38,311 nucleotides of DNA from Ruminococcus sp. (GCA_022768065.1 JALELS010000022.1:1-38311), one strand, 5' to 3'. Counted from the first letter of the stretch, positions 16,377-24,617 are shown. Numbers and translations: made by a program. The notes: generated from the sequence alone by a model not told the origin.

Positions 16377-17701
16377 CGAAAATCATTTCCATCTATATTT
16401 TTTTAGAGGACGAGCCGTCCGTTGAGTGCATAACGGCAGGGAACAGCGCCGAGCATAACGCGACTACGCTCAAATTCATTCTCGAGAGCACCTTTACCGA
16501 CGAATTTAAATATTATCTCGACTTCGTACTGCCGAACGGGAAAATCTTACGCACGGATTATCTTCCGCTTAATAAGGAAGATGAAAATTCCGTGTCGTTT
16601 GATGTGCCAGCGTCAGTCACAAAATACGGTACGGCAGAATGTTGTCTGAACGCCGTTAAAATCGACGAAAACGGCCTCACAACCGAGGTTATGAAGCCGA
16701 AAAACGTCATATTGTATTTTAACACACTTGCCGACGCCGACGGGGCTCTTCTCGCCGAATACGATTTCTCGGTAAATACGATGCTTGAAAATATAAAGAA
16801 CGGCGTGTTTAAGGGCGAGAAAGGCGACAAGGGTGACAGCGGAAAAGACGGCAGCAACTATGTTTTGACAAAAGAGGATAAGCAAGAGATTGCGGCTCTG
16901 ATAAATAAGAGCACATACGGTCTTCCGTATACGCGCAGAGCTTCGGGAGAAAACACGCTGACGCTTACGGATTCTCTTGCCATGCCGTTTAAGGGCTTTA
17001 CGGTATACGGCAAAACTTCGGTTACGGGTTCCGTCACAGGTACTGCGGAGCCTGCCTCTTCCGTAAAAATAAGCGGTGTGTCATCCGTAAAAATCGGAAT
17101 AAACGGCGCGGAGCAAACGGTAAATACGGGCAGCGAGCTTTTTTCTGCCGGAGACTACGCGGACAAAGCCGATGTCATAAGCGGAATTTTCACAAGAAAA
17201 ATCGGCAAATATGCTCTTACGGGAACCGCCCAGGCGGTACTTGCAAAATCATATACAAGCGGCGGCGTGACTTTAAACAGGATATATACTCCGACCCCCG
17301 TCGGTGCAAAAATGGTTCGCGGAACCTGCCTTCCCGGTTACTGTACGCATTTTGAGGTGTTCTCGGATAATATCACAAGCGACGAAGAGCTCGGAGCACG
17401 CATTTCGGCGGGTAAAAATTATATCGGCGTAATATACGGTTACAGCAACGACGTAATATATTTTTTGACTACGCTTTCCGTAGACGGGCTCAAATCGTAT
17501 CTTCAGTCGCAGTATGCCGCAGGAACGCCCGTTACGGTATATTACCCGTTGGCGTCCGAATCGGAGGAAAAGATTACGCCGGTGACGCTGAATTCTGTTT
17601 TTCCGACCACCGAAATTTCGGTTTCGGAGCCGGGCGGTAAATTCGATGTATGCTATTGCGCAGATATATCCGAGGCTGTAAAGCGACTTGAAGAAAAGTA
17701 A
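16373..17701 (+). CDS. Phage baseplate/tail-fibre-like protein with collagen-like stretch
   Basis: A 442-residue protein. Residues 1 to about 135 look like a beta-sandwich domain (ATTLKFILEST ... YYLDFVLPNGKILRTD ... SVSFDVPASVTKYG), similar in style to the N-terminal domain of BppU-like baseplate proteins. A short Gly-x-x collagen-like run (GEKGDKGDSGKDGS) follows near 145-160. The rest is beta-rich, Gly/Ser/Thr-rich sequence typical of trimeric fibre tips, ending in a Cys-containing tail. It lacks a signal peptide. In phages such a protein would sit at the tail tip and contact the host surface. Here it stands without other tail genes, directly ahead of the lysis genes. AAGGAG precedes ATG 16373, and the 4-base overlap with the sigma-like gene implies coupled translation. 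Confidence 0.7.
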   Translation: MTKIISIYIFLEDEPSVECITAGNSAEHNATTLKFILESTFTDEFKYYLDFVLPNGKILRTDYLPLNKEDENSVSFDVPASVTKYGTAECCLNAVKIDENGLTTEVMKPKNVILYFNTLADADGALLAEYDFSVNTMLENIKNGVFKGEKGDKGDSGKDGSNYVLTKEDKQEIAALINKSTYGLPYTRRASGENTLTLTDSLAMPFKGFTVYGKTSVTGSVTGTAEPASSVKISGVSSVKIGINGAEQTVNTGSELFSAGDYADKADVISGIFTRKIGKYALTGTAQAVLAKSYTSGGVTLNRIYTPTPVGAKMVRGTCLPGYCTHFEVFSDNITSDEELGARISAGKNYIGVIYGYSNDVIYFLTTLSVDGLKSYLQSQYAAGTPVTVYYPLASESEEKITPVTLNSVFPTTEISVSEPGGKFDVCYCADISEAVKRLEEK

Positions 17702-17722
17702 AAATAACGAAAGGAAAATTAT

Positions 17723-18603
17723 ATGGAAGCTAAATATAAGGGAATAGACGTGTCAAAGTGGCAGGGCGATATAAATTGGGAAAAGGTCCGTGCTTCGGGC
17801 GTTGAATTCGCCATGTTGCGCGCAGGCTTCGGCAGATGCCAAGGTCAAAACGATACCTCGTTTGAAAGAAATTACCGCGAGGCAAAGAAAAACGGCATAC
17901 TTGTGGGCGCATACCATTACAGTTATGCAAAAACCGCTTCGGACGCGGAAAAAGAGGCTGAGTATTTTCTCTCGCTTATATCGGGAAAAAGCTTTGAATT
18001 TCCCGTGGCATTCGACATTGAGGACAACTCGCAGAAAAATCTGTCACGCGAAGAAATAAGCAATATTATTGAGGCTTTTTGCGGCAGTCGGAAAAAGCCG
18101 GATATTTTGTTTCGGTTTATGCAAATTTGTGGTGGCTCAATAATAAAATCTCGGACAGAGTAAAGGAACGCTATGACATCTGGCTCGCACAGTGGGCGGA
18201 TACCCCGTCTTACGGCGGAAAATACGGTATGTGGCAGTATACGTCCTCGGGTAAAACGGACGGCATATCGGGAAATACGGATATGGACTTATCCTTTAAA
18301 GATTATCCGAATATAATGAGAGTGAACGGACTTAACGGCTTTTCAAAGGACGCCGCAAAAAATACCGAAGCCGTAAAAAGCGGCGGATTTTCACCGCGTC
18401 AGACCGTGGCGCTTTGCAATACGCCCGTATTTTCTTCGGCTTATTCGCAGTCGCCGTCGGTAAAGAAGTCCGGAACCTATTACATCTACGACGGAATCGA
18501 GATAAACGGCAGGTATCGCATCACATCTTCCGCAAGTTTGGCTCTTAAAAAGCCCGTCGGAAAAAACGTCACGGGATTTGTAAACGTCGGGGATATAAGG
18601 TGA
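17723..18603 (+). pseudogene. GH25 muramidase (phage-type endolysin), frameshifted at a T5 run
   Basis: Two overlapping frames together encode one lysozyme. Frame A (17723-18163) gives the N-terminal GH25 barrel: GIDVSKWQGDINW, then catalytic D98/E100 in VAFDIED. Frame B, readable from 18079, gives the rest: EKAGYFVSVYANLWW, WLAQWADTPS, MWQYTSSG and NTDMDLSF. It ends in a Ser/Lys-rich SH3-like wall-binding tail (TYYIYDGIEINGRYRITSS). One added T in the run 18076-18080 joins them as ...EAFLRQSEKAGYF... into a normal protein of 293 residues. The gene would cleave peptidoglycan beta-1,4 bonds. Either the copy is inactivated or the base is missing through assembly error. No slippery heptamer is present, so programmed frameshifting is unlikely. 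Confidence 0.88.
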
Positions 18604-18612
18604 GGCGCCGTT

Positions 18613-18879
18613 ATGAGTGAAAACGAGCTTTTTGAGCACCGAATCAAAACTCTTGAAAACGACGTCAAAATACTGTACGGAAAGGTGAATACCTTTGCGA
18701 TAAATCAGGCGGAAGAAAATACAAAGCTCGATAATTTGCTTTTGTCCGTCGGCGAACTGAAAGAGAGCATAAGCGAAATTAAACGCAGACCTTCGGCATT
18801 TTGGGATAAGCTCATATTTGCGCTTATCGGTGCGGTCGGGACTGCGATAGGCTATGCGGTTATCGGTTTTATAAATTAA
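18613..18879 (+). CDS. XhlA-like membrane protein of phage lysis module
   Basis: An 88-residue protein with a long charged coiled coil (residues about 5-60, ENELFEHRIKTLENDVKILYGKV ... ELKESISEIKRR when read in parts). One C-terminal transmembrane segment follows (FALIGAVGTAIGYAVIGFI). This is the layout of haemolysin XhlA from PBSX-type prophages, which works with a holin and an endolysin at the membrane during lysis. The ribosome site AGGTGAGG precedes ATG 18613, and the spacing to both neighbours is about 10 bases. Its place between the muramidase and the holin matches the xhlA-xhlB-endolysin order of Bacillus phages in reversed form. Confidence 0.82.
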   Translation: MSENELFEHRIKTLENDVKILYGKVNTFAINQAEENTKLDNLLLSVGELKESISEIKRRPSAFWDKLIFALIGAVGTAIGYAVIGFIN

Positions 18880-18889
18880 AGGGGGAAAT

Positions 18890-19141
18890 ATGGACGTATT
18901 GTCATATATAATAAACCGCGCGCTGGTTTTGATACCGGTGCTCAATATATTAGGGATGATTTTAAAGACGCTCGAAAAAATACCGGATAAGTTTATACCG
19001 CTTATACTTTTGGCGGCAGGTATTTTGGGGAGCATCGCTCTGATGGGTGTTTCGGCGGATTCCGTGATACAGGGAGTGCTCGTTACGGGAGCTGCCGTTT
19101 ACGGCAATCAGGTGGTAAAGCAGTTAAAAAAGGATAATTGA
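18890..19141 (+). CDS. Phage holin (Hol44-like, small two- to three-span)
   Basis: An 83-residue hydrophobic protein. Spans lie at about 4-26 and 34-52, with a third, weaker hydrophobic stretch at 58-75, and the C-terminus is basic (VVKQLKKDN). The pattern 'PVLNILGMILK...IPDKFIPLILLAAGILG' is typical of small Firmicute holins of the Hol44/phage_holin_5 kind. Holins open the membrane so the muramidase reaches the wall. AAAGGGGG lies 5 bases before ATG 18890. It ends the cassette, and a strong hairpin follows its stop by 10 bases. Confidence 0.85.
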   Translation: MDVLSYIINRALVLIPVLNILGMILKTLEKIPDKFIPLILLAAGILGSIALMGVSADSVIQGVLVTGAAVYGNQVVKQLKKDN

Positions 19142-19150
19142 TTTTTAAAA

Positions 19151-19181
19151 GGGGCTGTAAAAACTTGTGTTTTACAGCCCC
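19151..19181. terminator. Bidirectional terminator between the lysis cassette and the ATPase gene
   Basis: A perfect 12-bp stem GGGGCTGTAAAA/TTTTACAGCCCC (19151-19162 with 19170-19181) has a 7-base loop. The U tract is better on the minus strand (TTTTAAAAAT beyond 19151), so it serves the ATPase gene ending at 19197 and probably also stops plus-strand transcripts. Confidence 0.88.
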
Positions 19182-19196
19182 CGTATTTATGTGTGG

Positions 19197-20264
19197 TTAT
19201 CCGAGCATTTCTTTTATCAGGTCGTCTGTCAGCCTGTTAAGAGCGCCGAAATCCATTTCGCTTATATAGCAGGTTTCAAGCTCATCGTGTATATCCTTTG
19301 CCTCTTTAAGTATGTCAACGCATTTAGGCAGCAGCAGTTTAATATTTTCTTTATAGAAACACAGCTCGCTGTCATATTCGCGCAAAATATTTTTATCGCA
19401 GTATTTATCTGCGGAAAGGCGCTTTGCACCTTTGATGTTTACCGGGAATGCGTCACAGGTGGTCACATAGGCAAGGCGTTTTTCGGGGATTAAAACGTGC
19501 GCGGTCTTTTCGGGAAAGAGCACATCTCGGCAAACAATGACGTCATACCCGATAGAAGCCGAGTAACGGGCAATGTCGGTAAGCATTTTTTCGGTTATTC
19601 CCGATTCGTCGCGTATAACGGTTATGTCGTCGGCGAGATTTTTTACGGTATTTGTAAATGTTATAATCCCTTTCGGAGTAACTCCCGAGAGGAAACGGTT
19701 TTCGATTCTTCCTTTTTTATCGGGAACAGGCTCAAATTGTAAAAGAATATCACCCGTAAGCTCGTGAAGTTTTTTCTTTTTTAATGCCGTTTTATATATT
19801 TCCGACATATTTTGCTTTAATGCGGTTGCGGCACAAAGAAGCGATGAAACCCTCTTGTGGCAAAAGCCGTTTTCGTTTGTCAGGCGTATAATGTCTTTGC
19901 TTTTCCTTTTGAGATTTTCTCTGTTCCAAAGCGCGGCAACATTAACTATCTGCTCCGCGGTGCCGGCAAATACGGGCTCAACCACGTGCGGAGCGGTTCC
20001 GTCGCAAATCGAGCAATACTTTTCCGGAATGAATACACCGTCAAGCGAATCGGGGTCCGATGAGCACCAAAGCTTTTCGCAGAAAATGCCGCGTTTCAAG
20101 GCTTCGTCCGCGGCCTTTTTCATAAGTCCGGATTTTCCCGTGCCGGGACCGCCCTTTATTATAAAAGTGCTGTACGGCGTTGTGTGCTCGGTAAGGTCAT
20201 AAAAAAGCGAGTAAAAACCGTTTCTGGTATTTGTGCCGAGAAAAAAGGATATGTCGTTTTTCAT
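19197..20264 (-). CDS. P-loop ATPase of the PRK06851 type, function unknown
   Basis: A 355-residue cytoplasmic protein. A Walker A motif GGPGTGKSG lies at residues 38-46. A second, partial nucleotide-binding half probably begins near 180-215, as in the two-domain PRK06851 ATPases of Firmicutes. Several Cys residues (CEKLWCSS, YCSICDG) are conserved-looking but form no clear zinc site. No membrane segments or DNA-binding domain are visible. Start ATG is confirmed by AGGAGGG 7 bases upstream. It stands alone between two terminators, so it is a single-gene unit. A hallmark of its family is a link to spore-forming Firmicutes, but its job is not established. Confidence 0.78.
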   Translation of the reverse strand: MKNDISFFLGTNTRNGFYSLFYDLTEHTTPYSTFIIKGGPGTGKSGLMKKAADEALKRGIFCEKLWCSSDPDSLDGVFIPEKYCSICDGTAPHVVEPVFAGTAEQIVNVAALWNRENLKRKSKDIIRLTNENGFCHKRVSSLLCAATALKQNMSEIYKTALKKKKLHELTGDILLQFEPVPDKKGRIENRFLSGVTPKGIITFTNTVKNLADDITVIRDESGITEKMLTDIARYSASIGYDVIVCRDVLFPEKTAHVLIPEKRLAYVTTCDAFPVNIKGAKRLSADKYCDKNILREYDSELCFYKENIKLLLPKCVDILKEAKDIHDELETCYISEMDFGALNRLTDDLIKEMLG

Positions 20265-20327
20265 TTTTTGCCCTCCTAATAATTTATCCGTGTTATTATA
20301 TGCGGCAAAACGAAAAATGATAAATAA

Positions 20328-20366
20328 AAAAACAAGGGTTGTAAATTTTTTACAATCCTTGTTTTT
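20328..20366 (-). terminator. Terminator after the plsC-like gene
   Basis: Seventeen-base arms (20328-20344 with 20350-20366), reading AAAAACAAGG.. and ..CCTTGTTTTT, pair with one G-T pair and a short loop. On the minus strand this ends in a U tract, after the acyltransferase stop at 20398 and before the ATPase gene. Confidence 0.88.
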
Positions 20367-20397
20367 GCGTAATTTTATATGGCGACGTCAAGTCGGT

Positions 20398-21663
20398 TTA
20401 CAGGTATTCGCGGCCCGTAAGCACTCTGTAAAGCGCAAAGTATTTTACCGATGAACGGCGTATGTGACTTCCGACCTCATAGTAAAAACCGTTGGACGTT
20501 GTGAAATAGAGCTTTGTTTCGCCGCCCATCGACATTTTAACTATATCCGAGAGCAAAAAGACTTTTTTGCCTTTCTTTTCGTCGGTAAATTCGAGCCTGT
20601 CGGAGTAAAGACTCAGCGTGCAGTTATCCGAGAACAGCTCTTTCGTCTCGTTTTCCTCTATGCAATTGAGTATCTGCTTTTCGTCGGTGGTTATGGGTTT
20701 TTCCTTAAATGAACGCCATAATTCGAGATTTTCTTTTACATAGCTTTTTTGCCATTTGTCCCAGTCGAGAACATTGTCAAATACGAGAGAGTCGCCCTCA
20801 AAAAATCCGTATTCGTTAATGTGCATTTTATAGCCGCATTCACATGAAAATTCGTTGCCGTGTGAATGGGTTTTTCCGATTGTATGGCACTTGGGGCAAA
20901 GGTAGAGGATAGTCTCAAGATCCTCTGCGAGAGCGCGTCCTTTATATCTGTGCGGTTCCTTTCTCTGCCGGTCGTAGGCGTTTATGTATATATCGCGTCT
21001 TATCGCCTCGTTGATTTCGTCTACGGACATCTTTTGAAGCTCTTCCGGCATATATTCGCGAACCACGCTGCCGCGCATTCTTCCGCGGCGCGAGTGCTTT
21101 GCCCATCTCGGATCCTTAAAGTATCCGCCGACGGTGCGGAACGTGATAAGACCCGCGCCGCTGTCTTTGACGAGCTTTCCGGTACGCGGAGAGACAAATC
21201 CCGTTTCGCCGTTTATGGAGCAGTACCCCTCGGCGTGTATACAAACGCTGACGCCGTTTCTTACGGATTCCGCCATCATTTCCATCGTCTTTTCGGAATC
21301 GGCGCCGCGTCTTTTCGGAATGGGATTAACGCAAAATTTTATAAACTTTCCCCATGCGCCCATTCTGAGAAGATGGTCGCTCGTCACGAAGCGCAGATAC
21401 GGTTTAAACGTAAGCGCTTCGTAAACGGGGTCAAGCATGGTGGTGTGATTTGATATGAGGATAAAACTCTTGTTTTTCGGTTTATATACCTTGCCTCTGT
21501 AATTCGAGACAAGCTTTACTATCCAGCCGAATAAAAATTTTACGGTGAAATAAATGCCGTGGGCGCGTTTAATATGAGCCAGCGCTTCGGGAGTTTCGTT
21601 ATTTGCTTTCTCCGTCGCTCTTTTGCTGCTCTGATTTTTGCTGCTCTGATTTTTGCTGCTCAT
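20398..21663 (-). CDS. PlsC-like 1-acylglycerol-3-phosphate acyltransferase with zinc-ribbon tail
   Basis: A 421-residue protein. ATG at 21663 is preferred to the upstream in-frame ATG at 21687, since AGGAGG lies 9 bases before it. The acyltransferase block I motif is NHTTMLD (H-x4-D), and a block III-like HAEGYCS follows. Block III normally reads PEGTR, so this is a divergent member. Near residues 255-280 a zinc-ribbon is visible (CPKC ... CECG), not part of classic PlsC. A beta-rich PH-like C-terminal region ends in GREYL. It should transfer acyl chains to lysophospholipid at the membrane. The first 65 bases overlap the end of the acyl-CoA ligase gene in another frame, so the two are translationally linked. 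Confidence 0.85.
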   Translation of the reverse strand: MSSKNQSSKNQSSKRATEKANNETPEALAHIKRAHGIYFTVKFLFGWIVKLVSNYRGKVYKPKNKSFILISNHTTMLDPVYEALTFKPYLRFVTSDHLLRMGAWGKFIKFCVNPIPKRRGADSEKTMEMMAESVRNGVSVCIHAEGYCSINGETGFVSPRTGKLVKDSGAGLITFRTVGGYFKDPRWAKHSRRGRMRGSVVREYMPEELQKMSVDEINEAIRRDIYINAYDRQRKEPHRYKGRALAEDLETILYLCPKCHTIGKTHSHGNEFSCECGYKMHINEYGFFEGDSLVFDNVLDWDKWQKSYVKENLELWRSFKEKPITTDEKQILNCIEENETKELFSDNCTLSLYSDRLEFTDEKKGKKVFLLSDIVKMSMGGETKLYFTTSNGFYYEVGSHIRRSSVKYFALYRVLTGREYL

Positions 21664-23362
21664 ATTTTGCGGCCTCCTCTTCTTCAAGCTTCCTGTACGC
21701 TACCTTGCCTACAAGAGTCTTGGGAAGCTCCGTGCGGAATTCTATTTCGCGCGGCATGGCGTATTTGGATATATTTTTGCGGCAGTGCTCAAGTATTTCT
21801 TCTTTAATCTTTTCGCTCGGTTCAACTCCGGGGCGCAAAACGACAAACGCTTTGACCTTATGCATCTTGTACGGGTCCGGAATGCCTATGGCGCATGAGA
21901 GCAGTACGTCGGGATGAGCGTCTATGGTGTTTTCAACCTGCGACGGATATACGTTTATGCCCGAAACTATGATAAGACGTTTAAGTCTCTGCTTGAAGTA
22001 GATAAATCCGTCCTTATCCATGGTGCCTATATCGCCCGTGTGAAGCCATACTCTGCCGTCGGCGTGTGTACGCAGCGTTGCGGCGGTCTCGGCGGCGTTG
22101 TTGAGATAGCCTTTCATAACGGTAGGACCGCTTATGCAAATTTCACCCTCTGTGTCGGGCGGAAGCTCGCTGTCGTCCTTCGGGTCAACTATCTGATAGT
22201 AAACGTCCGGGTAAGGTATTCCTATGCTGCCCTCGCGGAAGAAGTCGCGCGGGGTAAGGCAGGACGCCGTAACACATTCGGTAGTGCCGTAGCCCTCTCT
22301 TATCTGTACCTTTGCGTTGTGATCCTTTAAAAATGCGTCGACTTTCTTTTTAAGCTCAACCGAAAGAGAGTCGCCGCCGCAGAATACACCGCGCAAAAAT
22401 GAGAGGTCAACTCCGTCGAGACCCTCCGTGCGAAGCAGTGCCTCAAAGAGCGTGGGAACGCCGGGGATTGCATTGGGCTTGTTTTTCTTTATCATTTTCG
22501 CATATGTCTTAACGGTGAACTGCGGAACGAGTATGCAGGTACCTCCGTTAATAAGCGGCGTGTGAATTCCTACGCCGAGACCGAAGCCGTGGAACAAGGG
22601 CATAACCGAGAGCATACGAAGACCCTCCATGGTAAAGCCGGCCGCCGCGGCAACCTCCATACCGAGTGCGTTCATATTGAGGTTTGTGAGGAGTATTCCC
22701 TTTGTGGTTCCGGTTGTGCCGCCGCTGAAAAGTATAGCCGCGGTGTCGTCGGCTTTGGGGAATTCATCGGGCAGAGTTTCGTTTTTGCCTGCCGCTATAA
22801 AATCATTCCAACGAACGACGTTTTCGCTGTCGGGAAGCTCCGGCGGCTTTTTCTTCAGCGTGAGCGGATACAAAATATTAAGCGGAAAGCGTAATTCATC
22901 CTGTATTCTCGCTACGATTATTTTAACGGGTCTGCCGAGATCTTTTACCGCCTGCTCAACCTTGTCGTAAAACATATCCACAACAAGTATGGCTTTGCTG
23001 TCGGTGTTTTTGAGATAAAACGTAATTTCGCCCGCCGCCGAGAGAGGATGTATCATAGTGGGAATTGCGCCTATGCGGTTGAGCGCGTAAAAGCTGTCAA
23101 CGCCCTGCGGAGTATTTGGCATACAAATGGTTACCGTTTCTCCCTTTTTTATACCGAGCGCCTTAAAAGCCTTTGCGGTTCTGTCGATTTTTTCTATGAA
23201 TTTTTCATAGGTCGTTCCTTTTCCCTGGAACTCGTAGGCATTTACCTGCGGATGGGTCTTACCTGCGTTTACAACAGCTTCATACATTGAAATTTGGGGG
23301 TATTCGAGCGTTTTCGGAATGTCCCCGTAGAATTTCAGCCATGGTGCATTAGGTGTATTCAT
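21599..23362 (-). CDS. AMP-binding acyl-CoA (fatty acid) ligase, FadD-like
   Basis: A 587-residue adenylate-forming enzyme. The phosphate-binding loop LFSGGTTGTTKG lies at residues about 211-222. Further motifs are GYGTTE (A5), WLHTGDIG (A7), KQRLKRLIIVSG (A8) and GKVAYRK with the A10 lysine near the end. The substrate is probably a long-chain fatty acid, judged by the FadD-like length and motifs. The C-terminus ends in EQQKS repeats encoded by a 15-bp tandem repeat that also encodes the start of the acyltransferase. AAGGA precedes ATG 23362. With the following acyltransferase it may recycle or scavenge fatty acids into phospholipid. The AraC-type gene upstream is the likely regulator. Confidence 0.92.
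   Translation of the reverse strand: MNTPNAPWLKFYGDIPKTLEYPQISMYEAVVNAGKTHPQVNAYEFQGKGTTYEKFIEKIDRTAKAFKALGIKKGETVTICMPNTPQGVDSFYALNRIGAIPTMIHPLSAAGEITFYLKNTDSKAILVVDMFYDKVEQAVKDLGRPVKIIVARIQDELRFPLNILYPLTLKKKPPELPDSENVVRWNDFIAAGKNETLPDEFPKADDTAAILFSGGTTGTTKGILLTNLNMNALGMEVAAAAGFTMEGLRMLSVMPLFHGFGLGVGIHTPLINGGTCILVPQFTVKTYAKMIKKNKPNAIPGVPTLFEALLRTEGLDGVDLSFLRGVFCGGDSLSVELKKKVDAFLKDHNAKVQIREGYGTTECVTASCLTPRDFFREGSIGIPYPDVYYQIVDPKDDSELPPDTEGEICISGPTVMKGYLNNAAETAATLRTHADGRVWLHTGDIGTMDKDGFIYFKQRLKRLIIVSGINVYPSQVENTIDAHPDVLLSCAIGIPDPYKMHKVKAFVVLRPGVEPSEKIKEEILEHCRKNISKYAMPREIEFRTELPKTLVGKVAYRKLEEEEAAKYEQQKSEQQKSEQQKSDGESK
21625..21660. repeat. 15-bp tandem repeat in the ligase/acyltransferase overlap
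   Basis: GCTGCTCTGATTTTT occurs twice in full (21625-21639 and 21640-21654), and a third unit starts at 21655 before diverging. It is read in two frames, as EQQKS in the acyl-CoA ligase tail and as SSKNQ in the acyltransferase head. The unit is a multiple of three, so both frames survive copy-number change. Confidence 0.9.
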
Positions 23363-23409
23363 ATTAAGTCCTTTCCGTGTTTTATGTATTATTATTTTTT
23401 ATATGGATT

Positions 23410-24195
23410 TTATATACTGCGGAACTTTTTCGGTGTGGTTCCGTAGAAGCCTTTGAATGTGCGTATAAAATTATTTATATCCGAAAAGCCTATTTTGCGG
23501 CAGATTTCGTTTATGCTGAGGTTTGTGGTCATTAAAAGCCTGTTGGCGTTTACAAGACGTACCGCGGTGAGATACTGCTTCGGACTGAAGCCCGAAAAGC
23601 TCTTAAACGAGTGGCTCAGATACGGCGGCGACAAAAAAGCGCTTTCGGCGAGCTTTTCAACGGTTATTTCTTCGCCGTAGTGCACGTCGATATACTCGCG
23701 TATTTTTTGCATAGACTTGTTTTGACGCTGTGCGTTTCCGAACGGCGATGGGTTCAGCTTATATATTTCAAGCATAAGCAGTTTAAAAAGTACCGCGGCG
23801 GTGTTGCCGACCGTGCCGTAAGGACTTCGGCACTCTTTTTCAAGCTGTGCGCACACTTCCTCCGCAACCCTGCTTTCCGAAAAATCAAAAATGTGATATG
23901 AGCTTTTGAACTTCTTTACAAAAAACGACGAAATGCTTGAAGTTCCGAGAATTTTTTTGACCTCCTCGCTTGCGAGAGAAAAAGAGTAATATTTAAAAGG
24001 TGCTTTTGTTACAGACATTGTTTTGCCGCCGACGGAAGATATGATGAGCATTTGACCGCCCGACAGAATAAAGTCCGTATCTCCGCTTTTTATTACGGCT
24101 TCGCCGTCTTTTGCATATATAAAATCGAATACCGATTCGGGCAAAAGCTGTGAAGGCGTTATGTCTTTTTTTTGCGAGGATGATAATACCTGCAT
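23410..24195 (-). CDS. AraC/XylS family transcriptional regulator
   Basis: A 261-residue regulator. The N-terminal ~150 residues form a cupin-like effector domain (FIYAKDGEAVIKSGDTDFILSGGQMLII when read in parts). The last ~95 residues hold the two AraC helix-turn-helix units: EEITVEKLAESAFLSPPYLSHSF and NLSINEICRKIGFSDINNFIRTF, followed by GTTPKKFR. The C-terminal copy is close to the consensus 'GF.D..YF.R.FK...G.TP'. A strong AAGGAGG lies 6 bases before ATG 24195. It sits 47 bases upstream of the acyl-CoA ligase on the same strand, so it is probably co-transcribed and controls that unit. The ligand is unknown, and a fatty acid derivative is a guess from context. Confidence 0.93.
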   Translation of the reverse strand: MQVLSSSQKKDITPSQLLPESVFDFIYAKDGEAVIKSGDTDFILSGGQMLIISSVGGKTMSVTKAPFKYYSFSLASEEVKKILGTSSISSFFVKKFKSSYHIFDFSESRVAEEVCAQLEKECRSPYGTVGNTAAVLFKLLMLEIYKLNPSPFGNAQRQNKSMQKIREYIDVHYGEEITVEKLAESAFLSPPYLSHSFKSFSGFSPKQYLTAVRLVNANRLLMTTNLSINEICRKIGFSDINNFIRTFKGFYGTTPKKFRSI

Positions 24196-24482
24196 TGTTT
24201 ACCTCCTTTCCGCAGATTAAAAAGCAAATTTTACATATTTTTTGCCCAGACATAATATATCATATAAAATCGCAAAATGCTACTGTTTTTTTAAAATATT
24301 ATAATTTAGTATAATTCCGTATACTGCGTTCCCCGCAGCGAAGCCGCAAAACGGGCGTTTGTGTGGAACAAAACACTTTGAAATAAGTTTGTCCCCATAG
24401 TGTGAGGCTTTGCATTTCGGAACATAAAAAATATGAAAATCGACGAAAACGCCCTTTTTCGCCGTTATAGCGCCAAATCCGA
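24196..24482. other. Intergenic region between divergent AraC and LCP genes, no gene seen
   Basis: This is the upstream half of the longest gene-free stretch (24196-24617). It is AT-rich near 24200-24310, where the minus-strand promoter of the AraC gene must lie, although no clean -35/-10 pair stands out. At about 24350-24465 an imperfect inverted repeat is visible (GGGCGTTT near 24353 with AAACGCCC near 24447). No RNA gene or coding potential with a ribosome site was recognised. Confidence 0.55.
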
Positions 24483-24511
24483 TTGACACTACTTAGTTTT
24501 TGTTGTAAAAT
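24483..24511 (+). promoter_or_regulatory. Sigma-A promoter of the LCP/glf operon
   Basis: A perfect TTGACA (24483-24488) has a 17-base spacer to TAAAAT (24506-24511). The LCP start at 24618 leaves a leader of about 100 bases. An apparent open frame from TTG 24483 would begin on the -35 box and has no ribosome site, so it is not the true start. Confidence 0.82.
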
Positions 24512-24617
24512 AAATAAAATTATAAGGGGCAGAATATACTTGCCCGACATTCGGTATTTTTTAAAAACCGGCACTTACGCACAAACGACATTTTTAATCT
24601 GTTGCATAGGGGTAGTT

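Noticed and set aside
18060-18100. Programmed ribosomal frameshift in the muramidase
   Set aside because: No X-XXY-YYZ slippery heptamer in the right phase and no obvious downstream pseudoknot; a lost T in the T5 run is simpler.
18391-19035. Minus-strand open frame across the muramidase, XhlA-like and holin genes
   Set aside because: It crosses three real genes and has no ribosome site or recognised motif.
15832-19181. Complete prophage or contractile tailocin
   Set aside because: No capsid, portal, terminase, sheath, tube, tape-measure or integrase genes are present.
20866-21453. Plus-strand open frame opposite the PlsC-like gene
   Set aside because: Antisense shadow of a protein with clear acyltransferase motifs.
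24483-24617. N-terminal extension of the LCP protein from TTG 24483
   Set aside because: The TTG is part of the -35 box, has no ribosome site, and the extension is unlike LCP heads.
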